Of a stretch of 64,000 nucleotides of DNA, positions 43,284 to 53,676 are shown in pieces. The translations under genes were made by a program, and so were the position numbers. How positions within the stretch are numbered: the stretch's first letter is position 1; each line of letters opens with the position of its first letter. Origin of the DNA: Spiribacter salilacus (lineage in GTDB: Bacteria > Pseudomonadota > Gammaproteobacteria > Nitrococcales > Nitrococcaceae); the NCBI RefSeq assembly GCF_009649225.1, contig NZ_WJPP01000002.1, positions 1 through 64,000 on the forward strand, read 5' to 3'. The notes under the pieces were generated by a model. It worked only from the letters and a program-made list of their open reading frames with translations, ran no database searches and had not been told where the DNA came from.

Positions 43284-44705
43284 TTACGGTATACGTAGCG
43301 CTAGAAACCGCGGAGTCCCATTACGTAAAACCAACAGCGGAATACTCCGCCCCGAGCTCACGGAGTCTAATACCTCGCGCAGTGCTGAAATGCTCTCAAT
43401 CTCTTGGCGGTTGATACGTGTAATGACATCACCCGGCATCAGCCCTGCCTCGCGCGCAGGTTCTCCGCTGACATCGCTCACCAGCACGCCGGCGGCATCT
43501 TCATTAAGCCCGAGAGCCTCACGCGCATCTTGGTTCAACGGCTCAACCGTCATACCTAACGAGGCGAACTCTCCCCGATCTCGCTGTTGTTCCTGCGCCC
43601 CTCCGGGAGCTCGGGCCGTCAGATCTTCTGGTAGCTGCTCAAGCACCACTTCAATGACCTGCTCTTCGCCACTGCGCATCACAACCACAGGCACACGATC
43701 ACCGACCGGTGCACGGCCAACAATGGCCGGCAGCGCACCTGAGTTGGGCACATCAACGCCATTAAATTCAACAATCACATCACCCGGCTCGAAATCAGCA
43801 GCCGCAGCGGGGCTATCGGGCAGAATTTGCGCTACTAACGCCCCTTCTGGCCGATCCATCCCAAATGACTCTGCCAACTCACGCGTAACATCCTGAATCA
43901 CCACACCTAACCAAGCGCGGCTTACTACACCGCCCGCTTTTAGCTGATCGGCAACATCCATTGCCAGTTCAATGGGAATGGCAAACGAAATGCCCTGAAA
44001 CCCGCCGGAGCGGCTATAGATATGCGAGTTTATACCCACCACTTCGCCATCTAAATTAAACAGCGGGCCACCCGAGTTACCCGGATTAATCGCCACATCG
44101 GTTTGCAAGAACGGCACGTAACTTTCGGTGGGCAGGTTTCGGCCCTTGGCGCTGATGATGCCCGCCGTTACGGAGTATTCAAAGCCAAACGGCGCACCAA
44201 TGGCTAGCACCCATTCACCCACTTTAAGGTCTGAGGAGGAGCCAATGGATACCGTGGGCAGATCTTCTCCTTCCACCTTAAGCAGTGCTAAATCACTACG
44301 CTTGTCTGCCCCAACCAGTTCGGCAACTAGCTGACGACGATCGTTGAGTCGCACGATAATTTCTGTGGCGCCTTCCACCACATGATTGTTAGTTAAAATG
44401 TAGCCATCGTCTGAGACGATAAACCCTGAGCCCAGCGACTGAGAATCAAAGCGCGGGCCTGGTGGTGGGGTGTTTTCATCAAGAAACCGGTCCATAAAAT
44501 CCCGAAAAGGATGACCTTCGGGCAGGTCTGGCATATCTGGTACCTGTTCACTAGCGGCCATTTCCTGCGAGGTACTGATGTTAACAACCGCAGGGCTATT
44601 GCGATCTACCAGATCGACAAAATCAGGCAACTGCGCTGACGCAACCCCGACCGACAGAAACAACAGAACAAACACTACAAAATAACGCTGAATGACCGTT
44701 CTCAT
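43284..44705 (-). CDS. mucD: Do-family periplasmic serine protease (MucD/DegP-like)
   Basis: 473 residues with a signal peptide (MRTVIQRYFVVFVLLFLSVG). The catalytic triad is visible: His in LTNNHVV, Asp in SDLALLK and Ser in GNSGGP. Two PDZ domains follow (ELAESFGMDRPEGALVAQIL; DAREALGLNEDAAGVLVSDV). It degrades misfolded envelope proteins and, in the RpoE circuit, limits sigma activation. It overlaps the mucB end by one base. Confidence 0.96.
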   Translation of the reverse strand: MRTVIQRYFVVFVLLFLSVGVASAQLPDFVDLVDRNSPAVVNISTSQEMAASEQVPDMPDLPEGHPFRDFMDRFLDENTPPPGPRFDSQSLGSGFIVSDDGYILTNNHVVEGATEIIVRLNDRRQLVAELVGADKRSDLALLKVEGEDLPTVSIGSSSDLKVGEWVLAIGAPFGFEYSVTAGIISAKGRNLPTESYVPFLQTDVAINPGNSGGPLFNLDGEVVGINSHIYSRSGGFQGISFAIPIELAMDVADQLKAGGVVSRAWLGVVIQDVTRELAESFGMDRPEGALVAQILPDSPAAAADFEPGDVIVEFNGVDVPNSGALPAIVGRAPVGDRVPVVVMRSGEEQVIEVVLEQLPEDLTARAPGGAQEQQRDRGEFASLGMTVEPLNQDAREALGLNEDAAGVLVSDVSGEPAREAGLMPGDVITRINRQEIESISALREVLDSVSSGRSIPLLVLRNGTPRFLALRIP

Positions 44706-45688
44706 TAATTTTCTCCTCGATTAAGTGCATAGGCGAGTGCTTCTACCGTTGCCGCAGGCACCTCTCCCACCGCTATCACTCGATATCCTGCAATATCTCT
44801 TCCAAACGCACTGAGCGCGCCAACTTTTGAGGCCCCGTCTAGGCCATCACGTTCGTCTGCCGCCTCGATATAGACCGACACCGCAGTCAGCCCATCAGAA
44901 AACAACAAATGCCGTACCGCCGCATCATGCCCCGGCAGCATTTGCATGCGATCCATTTCTAACTCAAACCCGGGCGGTAACTCACCGATTTCCCAACGCG
45001 CAGATACCCCCTCGGGCGGTTGTGCAGCGTCGCTCTGCCCCCCAGGGTGCGTAAGCCAAGTAAAACCCTCGCCGCTTAATGATGGGGCAAGATCTTGTGG
45101 GTTAATGCTGTCCTGCAATTTAAAGTCGAGCATCATAATGCGCTCGATTACTTGGCTCTGGTTATCTCTTAATTCCGCGCCGAGCAACAACCCGGTTTGC
45201 TCATCAAACCAAAGCTCATAACCATATCGATAGGAATCGGCCGGTTGTAAGGCCACCCCGACCACCGAGCGATCTGCAATGCGATCTGGGCCTAAAAGGA
45301 CTAATCCATAATGCGGGAGTAATCGATCGACATCGGTTGGAATCCGATCGCCAATCGAGGCCTGAATTTGGCGCTGATCAACCACTAGCGGCTGATCGTC
45401 GGCGAAAATACAGGTCACACGACCATCACTGCGTAAAATCTCTTTCGGATCGCCAGACAAAGAGACAATACGCTGCTGAATTCCATCGGCGGTATCACCG
45501 GCATGCCAAATACGCAGTGTTTGTATTTGGCTATCATGCTGGTAGATAAAATCGCCAATAAAGCTATGCTCGGTACGTGCTTTAGCAGCCCGCTCTACCC
45601 AATCTCGCGCCTGATGATCTTGCGCTTGCGCGCCGGCAACGGCGAATAAGCAAAACACCAGACAACCGAGTGTATGTACCCTACTCAC
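44705..45688 (-). CDS. mucB: Periplasmic RpoE-pathway regulator (RseB/MucB-like)
   Basis: 327 residues with a signal peptide (VHTLGCLVFCLFAVAGAQAQ). The MucB/RseB N-terminal fold (ARTEHSFIGDFIYQHDSQIQ ... GYELWFDEQTGLLLGAELRD) and C-terminal domain are recognisable. It binds the anti-sigma factor and blocks its cleavage until lipid or porin signals release it. It overlaps mucA by four bases. Confidence 0.92.
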   Translation of the reverse strand: MSRVHTLGCLVFCLFAVAGAQAQDHQARDWVERAAKARTEHSFIGDFIYQHDSQIQTLRIWHAGDTADGIQQRIVSLSGDPKEILRSDGRVTCIFADDQPLVVDQRQIQASIGDRIPTDVDRLLPHYGLVLLGPDRIADRSVVGVALQPADSYRYGYELWFDEQTGLLLGAELRDNQSQVIERIMMLDFKLQDSINPQDLAPSLSGEGFTWLTHPGGQSDAAQPPEGVSARWEIGELPPGFELEMDRMQMLPGHDAAVRHLLFSDGLTAVSVYIEAADERDGLDGASKVGALSAFGRDIAGYRVIAVGEVPAATVEALAYALNRGEN

Positions 45689-46266
45689 TCGCCGTCGTAC
45701 CCTACAATTCGCGCATATTGCAGCGTACCGCCAAGCTGGCCTGACGCAGCATGCTCGCTATGATTAATAAAATACGGCGACAAGCGTTGTCGCACATCCG
45801 CATTGCCCGTAGCACCCACTACGCTGGCCCGCGGATTAGCCGCTGGGCTGACGGGTAATGTGGGCGAGAGCATGGGTGGCGGCGCGCTCGCCACACTCGG
45901 CGTTGTGGGCGCGGTTGGGCCAAGCCCGGTAACGGGCCACACGGCAACCAGCCCCAGCGCCACACTGGCAGCGATCGCTAAACCGGCTATGGGTTGAAAT
46001 AAAGGAGAGAGGCGAAAGCGCCGCTCGGGAGCGTTCGGTGTTGAATGAGCCGCTTCATCAGCCAGCGCTGTTTTTACCCGATCAGCTATGCTGCTGGCCC
46101 CCGCCACACGCTCACGGTGCAGCGCGGCTTTTATTTCATGCAATTGAATCAGGTGTGCTCGTGCCTGGGGGTTAGCGGCAAGATGACGCCACAAAAACCG
46201 TTGTTCGTCTGCATTGAGCTCACCATCAACGTACGCTGAGATCTGCTCGTGTTGTTTGCCAGCCAT
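45685..46266 (-). CDS. mucA: Anti-sigma-E factor (RseA/MucA-like)
   Basis: 193 residues. The N-terminal sigma-binding domain (EQISAYVDGELNADEQRFL), a single transmembrane helix near residues 93-111 (IAGLAIAASVALGLVAVWPV), then a Pro/Ala/Ser-rich periplasmic part. It holds RpoE inactive at the membrane. It overlaps the rpoE stop by one base. Confidence 0.93.
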   Translation of the reverse strand: MAGKQHEQISAYVDGELNADEQRFLWRHLAANPQARAHLIQLHEIKAALHRERVAGASSIADRVKTALADEAAHSTPNAPERRFRLSPLFQPIAGLAIAASVALGLVAVWPVTGLGPTAPTTPSVASAPPPMLSPTLPVSPAANPRASVVGATGNADVRQRLSPYFINHSEHAASGQLGGTLQYARIVGYDGE

Positions 46267-46853
46267 TAGTTGTCAGTCTCCACCAAAAGCGGGCGAAGCC
46301 GCTTATCAATCGACTCACGAGCACGAAAAATTCGTGACCGCACGGTTCCTATTGGACAATCCATTGCCGTGGCAATTTCGTCGTAAGACATTCCTTCGAA
46401 CTCTCTTAACGTAATTGCTGTTCGTAAATCTTCAGGCAGCGCCTCGATTGCACTGATGACGACTGCCTCTACCTGGTCGCGGTGCGCAAGCGCTTCTGGC
46501 GACTCGTGATCCTTTAGACGCGATTCGATGTCATATCGTTCCGCATCTTGTGCATCAATATCACTATCCGGTGGACGGCGGCCTTGTGAGACCAAATAAT
46601 TTTTTGCGGTATTGATGCCAATACGGTACAGCCAGGTATAAAAACTGCTGTCTCCGCGAAAGTTTGGCAGGGCACGGTAGGCCTTAATAAACGCTTCCTG
46701 CGAGATATCTAGCGCTTCGGCATGATCATGGACATAACGCGACACAAGCTTAACCAGCTTGTGCTGATATTTAATCACCAACAGATCAAATGCATGCTTA
46801 TCGCCTGCCTGCACGCGTTTGACGAGTTCCCTATCCGCCTCTGCGGTGCTCAT
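46266..46853 (-). CDS. rpoE: RNA polymerase sigma factor RpoE/AlgU
   Basis: 195 residues from ATG 46853 (MSTAEADRELVKRVQAGDKH). Region 2 is AFDLLVIKYQHKLVKLVSRY with YVHDHAEALDISQEAF. Region 4 is LPEDLRTAITLREFEGMSYDEIA with MDCPIGTVRSRIFRAR. An upstream in-frame ATG exists but lies outside the conserved protein. It directs envelope-stress genes and is likely self-regulated from a promoter within or before ygfX; none was identified. Confidence 0.97.
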   Translation of the reverse strand: MSTAEADRELVKRVQAGDKHAFDLLVIKYQHKLVKLVSRYVHDHAEALDISQEAFIKAYRALPNFRGDSSFYTWLYRIGINTAKNYLVSQGRRPPDSDIDAQDAERYDIESRLKDHESPEALAHRDQVEAVVISAIEALPEDLRTAITLREFEGMSYDEIATAMDCPIGTVRSRIFRARESIDKRLRPLLVETDN

Positions 46854-46878
46854 GTTTTCTCCAATACCAGCCAGCCTA

Positions 46879-47283
46879 TTAGCGTAGCAGACACCGACGC
46901 AGACGACGATGCGATTCTTGCCCACTACCCTCCGGCATGATGAGTAAGCCTGAGCGATGCCACCCCGAGCGGGTGCTGAGAATAATCAGCCAAGACAAAA
47001 CGACGCGATCAACCACCTGACCACTTACCCACTTACCATCACCCCGGCGCATGCGCAGACGATGATTATGGTTAATCACGCCGCCCACAATAGCCCCAGG
47101 CGAGCCGGGCCAATGCCGAAAAAGCCCGTGCAAAACAAAAACCCACCCCAACAACATAAAGGGATGGGCCAAGGGCGCGAGCAGCGCAACACCCGTTACG
47201 ATGGATAAATAAATCTTGACGCGGCGAGCGCGCCCCACTCTAAAGACCAGAGGCGGCGCGTACTCTTGTGACGATATCGACAA
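46879..47283 (-). CDS. ygfX: YgfX-like membrane protein (SdhE partner)
   Basis: About 134 residues from TTG 47283; an ATG at 47325 would overlap sdhE by 86 bp. Two membrane helices (VKIYLSIVTGVALLAPLAHP; MLLGWVFVLHGLF) and a soluble C-terminus ending HRRLRRCLLR fit the YgfX/CptA family, encoded with SdhE in many gammaproteobacteria. It was described as a toxin in one model and as a membrane partner in others. It overlaps sdhE by about 44 bases. Confidence 0.75.
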   Translation of the reverse strand: MSISSQEYAPPLVFRVGRARRVKIYLSIVTGVALLAPLAHPFMLLGWVFVLHGLFRHWPGSPGAIVGGVINHNHRLRMRRGDGKWVSGQVVDRVVLSWLIILSTRSGWHRSGLLIMPEGSGQESHRRLRRCLLR

Positions 47284-47491
47284 GCTGAGGCTCCGTTGGC
47301 AGATGACCGCTGAGTAACCAATCAATCAGGTCATCATCTTCGCAAGCCAGCAATTGCTCAAAGGCCGCCCGGCCCTCGGTATCAAGTGCCTGATAGCCGT
47401 TGCTATCCGCATCTAAAAAACGACCGAGCAGTCGATCCAGCTCGGTCGTACCACGCCGGCAGCGCCAGCGCAGACGTGACAGTTCACTCAC
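47240..47491 (-). CDS. sdhE: Succinate dehydrogenase flavinylation factor SdhE
   Basis: 83 residues. The family signature is RLRWRCRRGTTELDRLLGRF, with the R-G-x-x-E-x-D-x-L pattern, and FEQLLACEDDDLIDWLLSGH follows. SdhE promotes covalent FAD attachment to SdhA. It lies 18 bp downstream of sdhB, in the same direction, so synthesis is linked to complex II. Confidence 0.95.
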   Translation of the reverse strand: MSELSRLRWRCRRGTTELDRLLGRFLDADSNGYQALDTEGRAAFEQLLACEDDDLIDWLLSGHLPTEPQLVDIVTRVRAASGL

Positions 47492-47509
47492 AACAAGCCT
47501 GCTTATCGC

Positions 47510-48289
47510 CTACTGACGTGCCACCATTAGCTGCTTAATCTCAGCAATAGCCTTTGCCGGGTTTAATCCCTTAGGGCATGCCGAGGCACAGTTCATGATG
47601 GTATGGCAACGATAAAGCTTAAAGGCATCGTCTAAGTCATCAAGACGCTCGCCCGTTGATTCATCCCGACTATCTGCAATCCAGCGATAGGCCTGCAGCA
47701 GCACGGCTGGGCCTAGGTAGCGGTCAGGATTCCACCAATAGCTTGGGCAGGAGGTTTGGCAGCAAGCACATAAAATGCACTCGTACAGACCATCGAGCTC
47801 GCTTCGGTCTTCAGGGCTCTGCAGTCGCTCGTGATCTGGCGGCGCGGGGGTTTGTGCGCGCAGCCACGGCTTAATGGACGCGTACTGCGCATAAAAATGC
47901 GTCATATCCGGCACAAGATCTTTCACCACCCGCATGGATGGCAGCGGGTAGATGCGCACATCGCCCTTAATATCATCGATGGCCATGGTACAAGCCAGCG
48001 TATTACGTCCATCGATATTCATTGCGCAAGATCCGCAAATACCCTCACGGCAAGACCGCCGGAAGGTGAGCGTTGGATCGATTTCGTTTTTAATTTTTAT
48101 GAGCGCATCCAGCACCATTGGGCCGCAGGTATCCAAATCAACCTCATAGGTGTCTAGACGCGGGTTTTGACCGCCATCAGGATCCCAACGGTAGACTTTA
48201 AACAGCCGTGTGTTGCTGGTGCCACCCGGTGCCGGATGATGCTCACCCGGCTGAATCCGGGAATTGGGAGGAAGGACAAACTTCGCCAT
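47510..48289 (-). CDS. sdhB: Succinate dehydrogenase iron-sulfur subunit
   Basis: 259 residues. [2Fe-2S] ligands are in [15 protein letters not shown], and the [4Fe-4S] and [3Fe-4S] ligands in [16 protein letters not shown] and [15 protein letters not shown]. It passes electrons from SdhA to ubiquinone at SdhCD. It follows sdhA by 17 bases. Confidence 0.98.
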   Translation of the reverse strand: MAKFVLPPNSRIQPGEHHPAPGGTSNTRLFKVYRWDPDGGQNPRLDTYEVDLDTCGPMVLDALIKIKNEIDPTLTFRRSCREGICGSCAMNIDGRNTLACTMAIDDIKGDVRIYPLPSMRVVKDLVPDMTHFYAQYASIKPWLRAQTPAPPDHERLQSPEDRSELDGLYECILCACCQTSCPSYWWNPDRYLGPAVLLQAYRWIADSRDESTGERLDDLDDAFKLYRCHTIMNCASACPKGLNPAKAIAEIKQLMVARQ

Positions 48290-48306
48290 TACTTCATACT
48301 CCTCGT

Positions 48307-50094
48307 TCAGTACACACGCTTTTTAGGTGGAATCACTTCCATCTCATCGCTAAGCGTTGTCATATGCACCGGGCGGTAATCCAATTGCACGGCATTATCG
48401 GCTTGCAACCACGACACCGTATGCTTCATCCATTTCTCGTCGTCGCGCTCGCTAAAGTCTTCACGGGCATGCGCACCGCGACTTTCCTGACGATTCAAAG
48501 CCGAGTCCATACTCACAACCGCATTACCTAGCAGGTTTTCAAGCTCTAGCGTCTCAATCAGGTCGGTATTCCAGATGAGCGAGCGATCGGCCACCTTCAC
48601 ATCGGCAAGGCGCCCCGCAATTTCATGCATTTTCTGACTGCCCTGCTCCAGCGTTTCTGCGGTCCGGAACACCGCCGAGTACTCCTGCATTGTCGCCTGC
48701 ATGGCATCTCGAATGCTGGCCGTTGAATGCTCACCCTCTGCATGCCGCAACCGATCGAGCCGAGACAAGGCATAATCGGCACTATCTGCCGGCAATGGCC
48801 GATGCGAGCCAAGCTCGCTAACCACCTCAGCCGCGCGAATAGCCGCTGCACGACCAAACACCACCAAATCAAGCAACGAGTTAGAGCCCAGTCGGTTGGC
48901 ACCATGCACCGAGATGCAGCCTGCCTCACCGATGGCCATCAGGCCTGGTACAACGGCATCAGGATCACCGTCACGTGGTGCCACAACCTCAGCACGGTAG
49001 TTGGTTGGAATGCCGCCCATGTTGTAGTGAACCGTGGGCAATACCGGAATTGGCGCTTTAGTTACATCGACACCCGCAAAGATACGAGCGGTTTCTGCAA
49101 TACCCGGTAGGCGCTGATTGATAACCTCAGGCCCTAAGTGCTCAAGGTGCAGATGAATGTGATCTTTGTTGGGGCCTACCCCGCGGCCTTCGCGAATCTC
49201 AATTGTCATTGAGCGAGAGACCACATCGCGCGAGGCAAGATCTTTGGCGTTGGGCGCGTAGCGCTCCATAAAACGCTCACCCTCAGAATTGGTGAGATAG
49301 CCGCCTTCACCCCGCACACCCTCGGTAATCAGGCAGCCTGCGCCATAAACCCCCGTTGGGTGGAACTGGGTGAACTCCATATCTTGCAACGGCAAACCCG
49401 CCCGCAAGACCATTCCACCACCATCACCCGTGCAAGTGTGCGCAGACGTACAAGAGAACCAGGCCCGTCCATAACCCCCGGTGGCCAACACCACCAAATG
49501 GGCACGGAAACGATGAATCTTTCCGGTGGCCAACTCAAGAGCAATGACGCCCCGGCAAGCGCCGTTTTCCATAATCAGATCGAGCGCAAAATATTCGATA
49601 TAAAACTCAGCTTGATGCGCCAGTGACTGCTGATAAAGGGTATGCAAAATGGCATGCCCGGTTCGATCAGCCGCGGCACAGGTGCGCTGGGCTGTACCCT
49701 CGCCAAAATGCGTTGTCATACCGCCAAATGGGCGCTGATAAATTTTGCCGGCTTCAGTCCGAGAAAACGGCACGCCGTAGTGCTCAAGCTCGATGATGGC
49801 GGGGATGGCTTCGCGACACATATATTCGATTGCATCCTGATCGCCCAACCAATCAGAGCCTTTGATTGTGTCGTAAGCATGCCAGCGCCAGTCATCTTCA
49901 CCCATGTTACCGAGGGCTGCGCTAATGCCGCCCTGTGCCGCCACGGTGTGACTGCGCGTTGGAAAAACCTTAGTGATGCACGCCGTTTTTAGGCCTTTTT
50001 CAGCCATCCCAAAGGTGGCACGTAAACCGGCACCGCCCGCGCCGACAACCACCACATCGTAGGTGTGATCGATAATTTCGTAATCGGTGGTCAT
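48307..50094 (-). CDS. sdhA: Succinate dehydrogenase flavoprotein subunit
   Basis: 595 residues from ATG 50094 ([20 protein letters not shown]); GGAGG lies seven bases upstream. The dinucleotide fold [13 protein letters not shown], the FAD-linking His in [10 protein letters not shown], and the active-site segment [20 protein letters not shown] are present. It oxidises succinate to fumarate. Confidence 0.98.
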   Translation of the reverse strand: MTTDYEIIDHTYDVVVVGAGGAGLRATFGMAEKGLKTACITKVFPTRSHTVAAQGGISAALGNMGEDDWRWHAYDTIKGSDWLGDQDAIEYMCREAIPAIIELEHYGVPFSRTEAGKIYQRPFGGMTTHFGEGTAQRTCAAADRTGHAILHTLYQQSLAHQAEFYIEYFALDLIMENGACRGVIALELATGKIHRFRAHLVVLATGGYGRAWFSCTSAHTCTGDGGGMVLRAGLPLQDMEFTQFHPTGVYGAGCLITEGVRGEGGYLTNSEGERFMERYAPNAKDLASRDVVSRSMTIEIREGRGVGPNKDHIHLHLEHLGPEVINQRLPGIAETARIFAGVDVTKAPIPVLPTVHYNMGGIPTNYRAEVVAPRDGDPDAVVPGLMAIGEAGCISVHGANRLGSNSLLDLVVFGRAAAIRAAEVVSELGSHRPLPADSADYALSRLDRLRHAEGEHSTASIRDAMQATMQEYSAVFRTAETLEQGSQKMHEIAGRLADVKVADRSLIWNTDLIETLELENLLGNAVVSMDSALNRQESRGAHAREDFSERDDEKWMKHTVSWLQADNAVQLDYRPVHMTTLSDEMEVIPPKKRVY

Positions 50095-50098
50095 GGCA

Positions 50099-50479
50099 TT
50101 AGCCTCCGAGGGCAATAGTCAGCACAGAAAAAATAGCAAACCCGGCAAGAAAGGCTGCAACAAACCGCAACCCAAAAACCAGACCCATGCGCACGCCTTT
50201 GTGGGGCACATAGTCTTCTAGGGCAACCTGTAGACCTAGCGCGCCGTGATAAAACAAAACGCCGAAGGCTAAAATCAGCATAACCGCGTTAATTGGGCTG
50301 CTAATCCATGCCGCGGCCTGTGCATAATCGGCGCCGGAGTTAACTGCTAGCCCAATCACCAACCAAAGCATTAGCGGCAACATGGCCACTGCACTAACCC
50401 GCTGTGCCCACCAATGGGCGCGCCCGTGATGTGAGGCGCCTAGGCCGCGCGCCTGCTTTAATGGAGTACGAAATTGCAT
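50099..50479 (-). CDS. sdhD: Succinate dehydrogenase membrane anchor subunit D
   Basis: 126 residues from ATG 50479, with AAGGAG seven bases upstream. Three transmembrane helices are visible ([59 protein letters not shown]). [14 protein letters not shown] supplies the haem/quinone-site region. It is translated with sdhC and sdhA. Confidence 0.93.
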   Translation of the reverse strand: MQFRTPLKQARGLGASHHGRAHWWAQRVSAVAMLPLMLWLVIGLAVNSGADYAQAAAWISSPINAVMLILAFGVLFYHGALGLQVALEDYVPHKGVRMGLVFGLRFVAAFLAGFAIFSVLTIALGG

Positions 50480-50490
50480 GCCTTGGCTCC

Positions 50491-50871
50491 TTAAATCAGC
50501 ACAATCAGCCACGTGATGAGGGTTAACGCAACCGCGCCAGCAATCACAGCCTGCCCCGTCCGTTGCGCTACGGCTAAATCAAACCCATAGCCCGCATCCC
50601 AAAACAGATGCCGCACCCCATTGCAGAGGTGATAAAACAGAATAAAGGTCCATACGAACATTAATAGCCTTACCGGCACGCTGCCCAAAAGCGCGCTGGC
50701 TGCCGCGTAGCGCTCTGCGCCTGCTGCCACAGCAGCCACCCAGTAGACCAGCACCAGAGAACCGGCCGCTAACAAAGCGCCAGAGATTCGATGACTGATG
50801 GATGTGATTGCGGTAAAGGGCAATCGGTAGACTTGTAAATGCGGCGATAGCGGCCGATTATCGATGCTCAT
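50491..50871 (-). CDS. sdhC: Succinate dehydrogenase cytochrome b556 subunit C
   Basis: 126 residues. The start RPLSPHLQVYRLPFTAITSI, with SISHRISGALLAAG and the haem His region FYHLCNGVRHLFWDAGYG, is characteristic of SdhC. Three transmembrane helices anchor the enzyme and bind quinone. First gene of sdhCDAB. Confidence 0.97.
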   Translation of the reverse strand: MSIDNRPLSPHLQVYRLPFTAITSISHRISGALLAAGSLVLVYWVAAVAAGAERYAAASALLGSVPVRLLMFVWTFILFYHLCNGVRHLFWDAGYGFDLAVAQRTGQAVIAGAVALTLITWLIVLI

Positions 50872-50977
50872 CTGGTTGCTCTCCAGGCAGACTAACGGCG
50901 TTTGGAACCTCTATAAGGTACGCTTTGCTGGCACTCAGCGCAACAATGCCGCGATGCAACAATCACTGACCTCGACG

Positions 50978-51136
50978 TCAGAAATCGGTGCAGCGCCCAT
51001 TGCTCTCCCAATCTCCATAACGTGTTGGCTCAGGGCCGGGCGCTCCACCGTACTCTTTAGGCATCGGCTTAGGCGCTTGCTCTTTGGCTGAATCAGCAGC
51101 AGGCTCTGGGGCTTGTTCCTTGCGCTCATCACTCAT
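50978..51136 (-). CDS. DUF1674/SdhAF4-like succinate dehydrogenase assembly factor
   Basis: 52 residues from ATG 51136. The C-terminus KEYGGAPGPEPTRYGDWESN, then GRCTDF, is the DUF1674 signature (GGxxGPEPTRYGDWExxGRxxDF) of SDH assembly factor 4, which binds flavinylated SdhA. The N-terminal half is Ala/Pro/Glu-rich and disordered-looking. It lies about 105 bp upstream of sdhC on the same strand, so both known assembly-factor types flank the sdh operon. Confidence 0.85.
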   Translation of the reverse strand: MSDERKEQAPEPAADSAKEQAPKPMPKEYGGAPGPEPTRYGDWESNGRCTDF

Positions 51137-51204
51137 TAGCTGCCTCCGTACTATCGACAATTTTGTTACCTTGTCATTATCGCATATTTGTTTAGGAGTC
51201 AGAC

Positions 51205-52185
51205 ATGTCTCAGGCAGAACCCCTTCTCCCCGTAGCACCCTTGCTACAGGCCGCTGAAACCGGCGGTATCGTGGCGCCGCTCACGCATTTAGGCGTTTTA
51301 CATGTAGCGGGGGACGATGCCATTGAGTTTTTACAAAACCAGCTCACCCAATCCGTTAAAGATCTGCCGGATAATCAAAGCTGCATCGCCGCTTGGTGTA
51401 ACGCGAAAGGACGCACGCGGGCACTCTTTCGAGTTGTTCACAGTGACACCGGCATTCTTTTAATCGGTAATGCGGCAGTCCTTAAGGCCATCCAACCCAA
51501 ACTACAAATGTTCATACTCCGAGCGCAGGTTGCCCTTACCAATCTGTCTGATGACGAGTCATTACTCGGTCTGGCCGGCCCTGCCGCTGAGACTTTACTG
51601 ACCGAAATAGCGGGCACGCTTCCCACAACATCAGGCGAAGTCAGCCGCGCGGGTGATCTACACATTATTGCGCTGCCCAGCGCTACGGGGTTGCGGTACT
51701 TATTACTGGCTCCCCAAGCAGAGGCCAGCGCTTTGCAGGCTCGCCTAATGGAGGCCCTAACGCCGGCTGACGATGCTTTTTGGCAACTCTTAGAGATTCA
51801 GGCTGGCATTCCGGATGTGGTGCCAGAGACCATGGAACAGTTCATCCCCACCATGATGAACCTAGAGCCACTAGGCGGCATTAGCTACCAAAAGGGTTGT
51901 TATCCTGGCCAAGAGGTGGTTGCCCGAATGCATTACCTTGGGCGCTTGAAACGCCGTCTTTACCGCCTAGAGATGGCGGGCGACCCACCCGCGCCTGGCG
52001 CTAAAATTTTAGATGCCAATGGGGGTGAGGCTGGCAGCGTTGTCATTGCCGCTGCCGCCGCCGATGGCAATGCCGAGCTTTTGGCCGTATTAAAAATTGA
52101 CGCCGCCGAAGCCGGGGGGCTGACCGTTGATGAACTTAACTTAACCCTGCTTAATCTGCCTTATCAGCCGCCTGAGGCCGCATAG
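51205..52185 (+). CDS. ygfZ: YgfZ/CAF17-type folate-binding iron-sulfur protein
   Basis: 326 residues with AGGAG six bases upstream. The hallmark K-G-C-Y-x-G-Q-E occurs as [19 protein letters not shown]. It resembles the aminomethyl-transferase fold. It helps maintain Fe-S enzymes in a folate-dependent way. It is divergent from the sdh cluster and overlaps lysS by 35 bp tail to tail. Confidence 0.95.
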   Translation: MSQAEPLLPVAPLLQAAETGGIVAPLTHLGVLHVAGDDAIEFLQNQLTQSVKDLPDNQSCIAAWCNAKGRTRALFRVVHSDTGILLIGNAAVLKAIQPKLQMFILRAQVALTNLSDDESLLGLAGPAAETLLTEIAGTLPTTSGEVSRAGDLHIIALPSATGLRYLLLAPQAEASALQARLMEALTPADDAFWQLLEIQAGIPDVVPETMEQFIPTMMNLEPLGGISYQKGCYPGQEVVARMHYLGRLKRRLYRLEMAGDPPAPGAKILDANGGEAGSVVIAAAAADGNAELLAVLKIDAAEAGGLTVDELNLTLLNLPYQPPEAA

Positions 52186-53662
52186 CCGGAAATAGCAATA
52201 CATCGCGAATAGACGGCGCATCGGTCAGTAACATGACCAACCGATCAATACCGATCCCCTCGCCCACGGCGGGGGGCATGCCATATTCCAACGCTCGAAT
52301 ATAATCGGCATCGTAGTGCATCGCTTCGGCATCGCCGGCGGCTTTTTCCTCGGCCTGTTGCTGAAAGCGGCGCGCCTGATCTTCGGCATCATTTAGTTCT
52401 GAAAAGCCATTGGCAATCTCACGACCAGCCACAATCAACTCAAACCGCTCGGTCACGCTCGGGTCATCATCACGGGGGCGCGCAAGCGGCGATACCTCGG
52501 TTGGATAATCGGTCACAAATGTTGGCTGGCGCAGCTCGCCCTCAGCCGTTTTCTCAAAAATCTCTAATAAAAGCTTGCCAACCCCCCAATGCGGCTGAGT
52601 GGGCACACCCAGCGCATCTAGGCGCAACCGCAAAGCCTCTGGCGAGCTGAGCTGCCCTTTTAGTTCAGGATTTTGCGCAACTACCGCTTCGGCCACGGTT
52701 ACCCGCGCAAAGTCTGAGCCAAAATCAATGGATTCACCTTGATAGGTGATTGACTCGGTGCCGAGCACATCGCGTGCTAAGCCACGCAACAAATCTTCGG
52801 TTAAGTCCATTGCTACGCGGTAATCTGAGTAGGCCTCATAGAACTCGAGCATGGTGAATTCGGGATTGTGCCGCGTAGAGACGCCTTCGTTACGGAAATT
52901 ACGATTAATCTCATACACCTTCTCAAACCCGCCCACCAAAAGGCGCTTAAGATAGAGCTCGGGGGCTACGCGCAGGTAAAGATCGCGCTCTAGTGCATTA
53001 TGATGCGTGACAAATGGCCGTGCCGTAGCGCCACCGGGAATGGGCTGCATCATTGGGGTTTCCACCTCCAAATAGCCCTTGGCGTGAAAATACTCACGAA
53101 TGTAGCGCACGATATGGCTGCGCGTATAAAACGCCTCACGCACCGTTGGGTTGGTCATTAAGTCTAAATACCGTTGGCGATAGCGCACTTCAGTATCTTC
53201 TAAGCCATGGTATTTATCCGGCAGCGGCCGCAGTGATTTGGTGAGCAGGCGCAAGCTGTCACAGTGCACAGACAGCTCGCCGGTTTGGGTACGCATCAGC
53301 AGGCCGGTTGCACCCACAATGTCGCCGGCATCCCACCCTTTAAACGATTGATAAACGCCTTCAGGCAGATCATCTCGCCGCACAAACAGCTGGATATCGC
53401 CAGACATATCTCGCAGCGTGGCAAAGCTCGCCTTGCCCATCACACGCTTTAAAATGAGCCGCCCAGCAATCTGCACAGGGATGGCCGCGGCTTGCAGCGC
53501 CTCAGCATCATGCTCAGCGTAGTTACGCTGTAGGTCAGCTGCTAAATGCGTGCGGCCAAAATCATTTGGAAATGCGGCCCCGCTGTTACGCCACTCGCCA
53601 AGCTTACGCCGCCGCTCGGCAATCAGACGATGCTCTTCGTGTTGTTGATCTTTTTCTGCCAT
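52151..53662 (-). CDS. lysS: Lysyl-tRNA synthetase (class II)
   Basis: 503 residues. The OB anticodon-binding domain ([20 protein letters not shown]) is followed by class II motifs: motif 2 ([20 protein letters not shown]) and motif 3 ([15 protein letters not shown]). EFYEAYSDY and the C-terminal region fit LysS. It charges tRNA-Lys. It follows prfB by 14 bases, as in many gammaproteobacteria. Confidence 0.97.
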   Translation of the reverse strand: MAEKDQQHEEHRLIAERRRKLGEWRNSGAAFPNDFGRTHLAADLQRNYAEHDAEALQAAAIPVQIAGRLILKRVMGKASFATLRDMSGDIQLFVRRDDLPEGVYQSFKGWDAGDIVGATGLLMRTQTGELSVHCDSLRLLTKSLRPLPDKYHGLEDTEVRYRQRYLDLMTNPTVREAFYTRSHIVRYIREYFHAKGYLEVETPMMQPIPGGATARPFVTHHNALERDLYLRVAPELYLKRLLVGGFEKVYEINRNFRNEGVSTRHNPEFTMLEFYEAYSDYRVAMDLTEDLLRGLARDVLGTESITYQGESIDFGSDFARVTVAEAVVAQNPELKGQLSSPEALRLRLDALGVPTQPHWGVGKLLLEIFEKTAEGELRQPTFVTDYPTEVSPLARPRDDDPSVTERFELIVAGREIANGFSELNDAEDQARRFQQQAEEKAAGDAEAMHYDADYIRALEYGMPPAVGEGIGIDRLVMLLTDAPSIRDVLLFPAMRPQAADKAD

Positions 53663-53676
53663 CGCCTTGTTGCTCC

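Noticed and set aside
48307-50094. Many open frames opposite sdhA and other core genes
   Set aside because: They are antisense shadows created by codon bias in the conserved genes and carry no motif.
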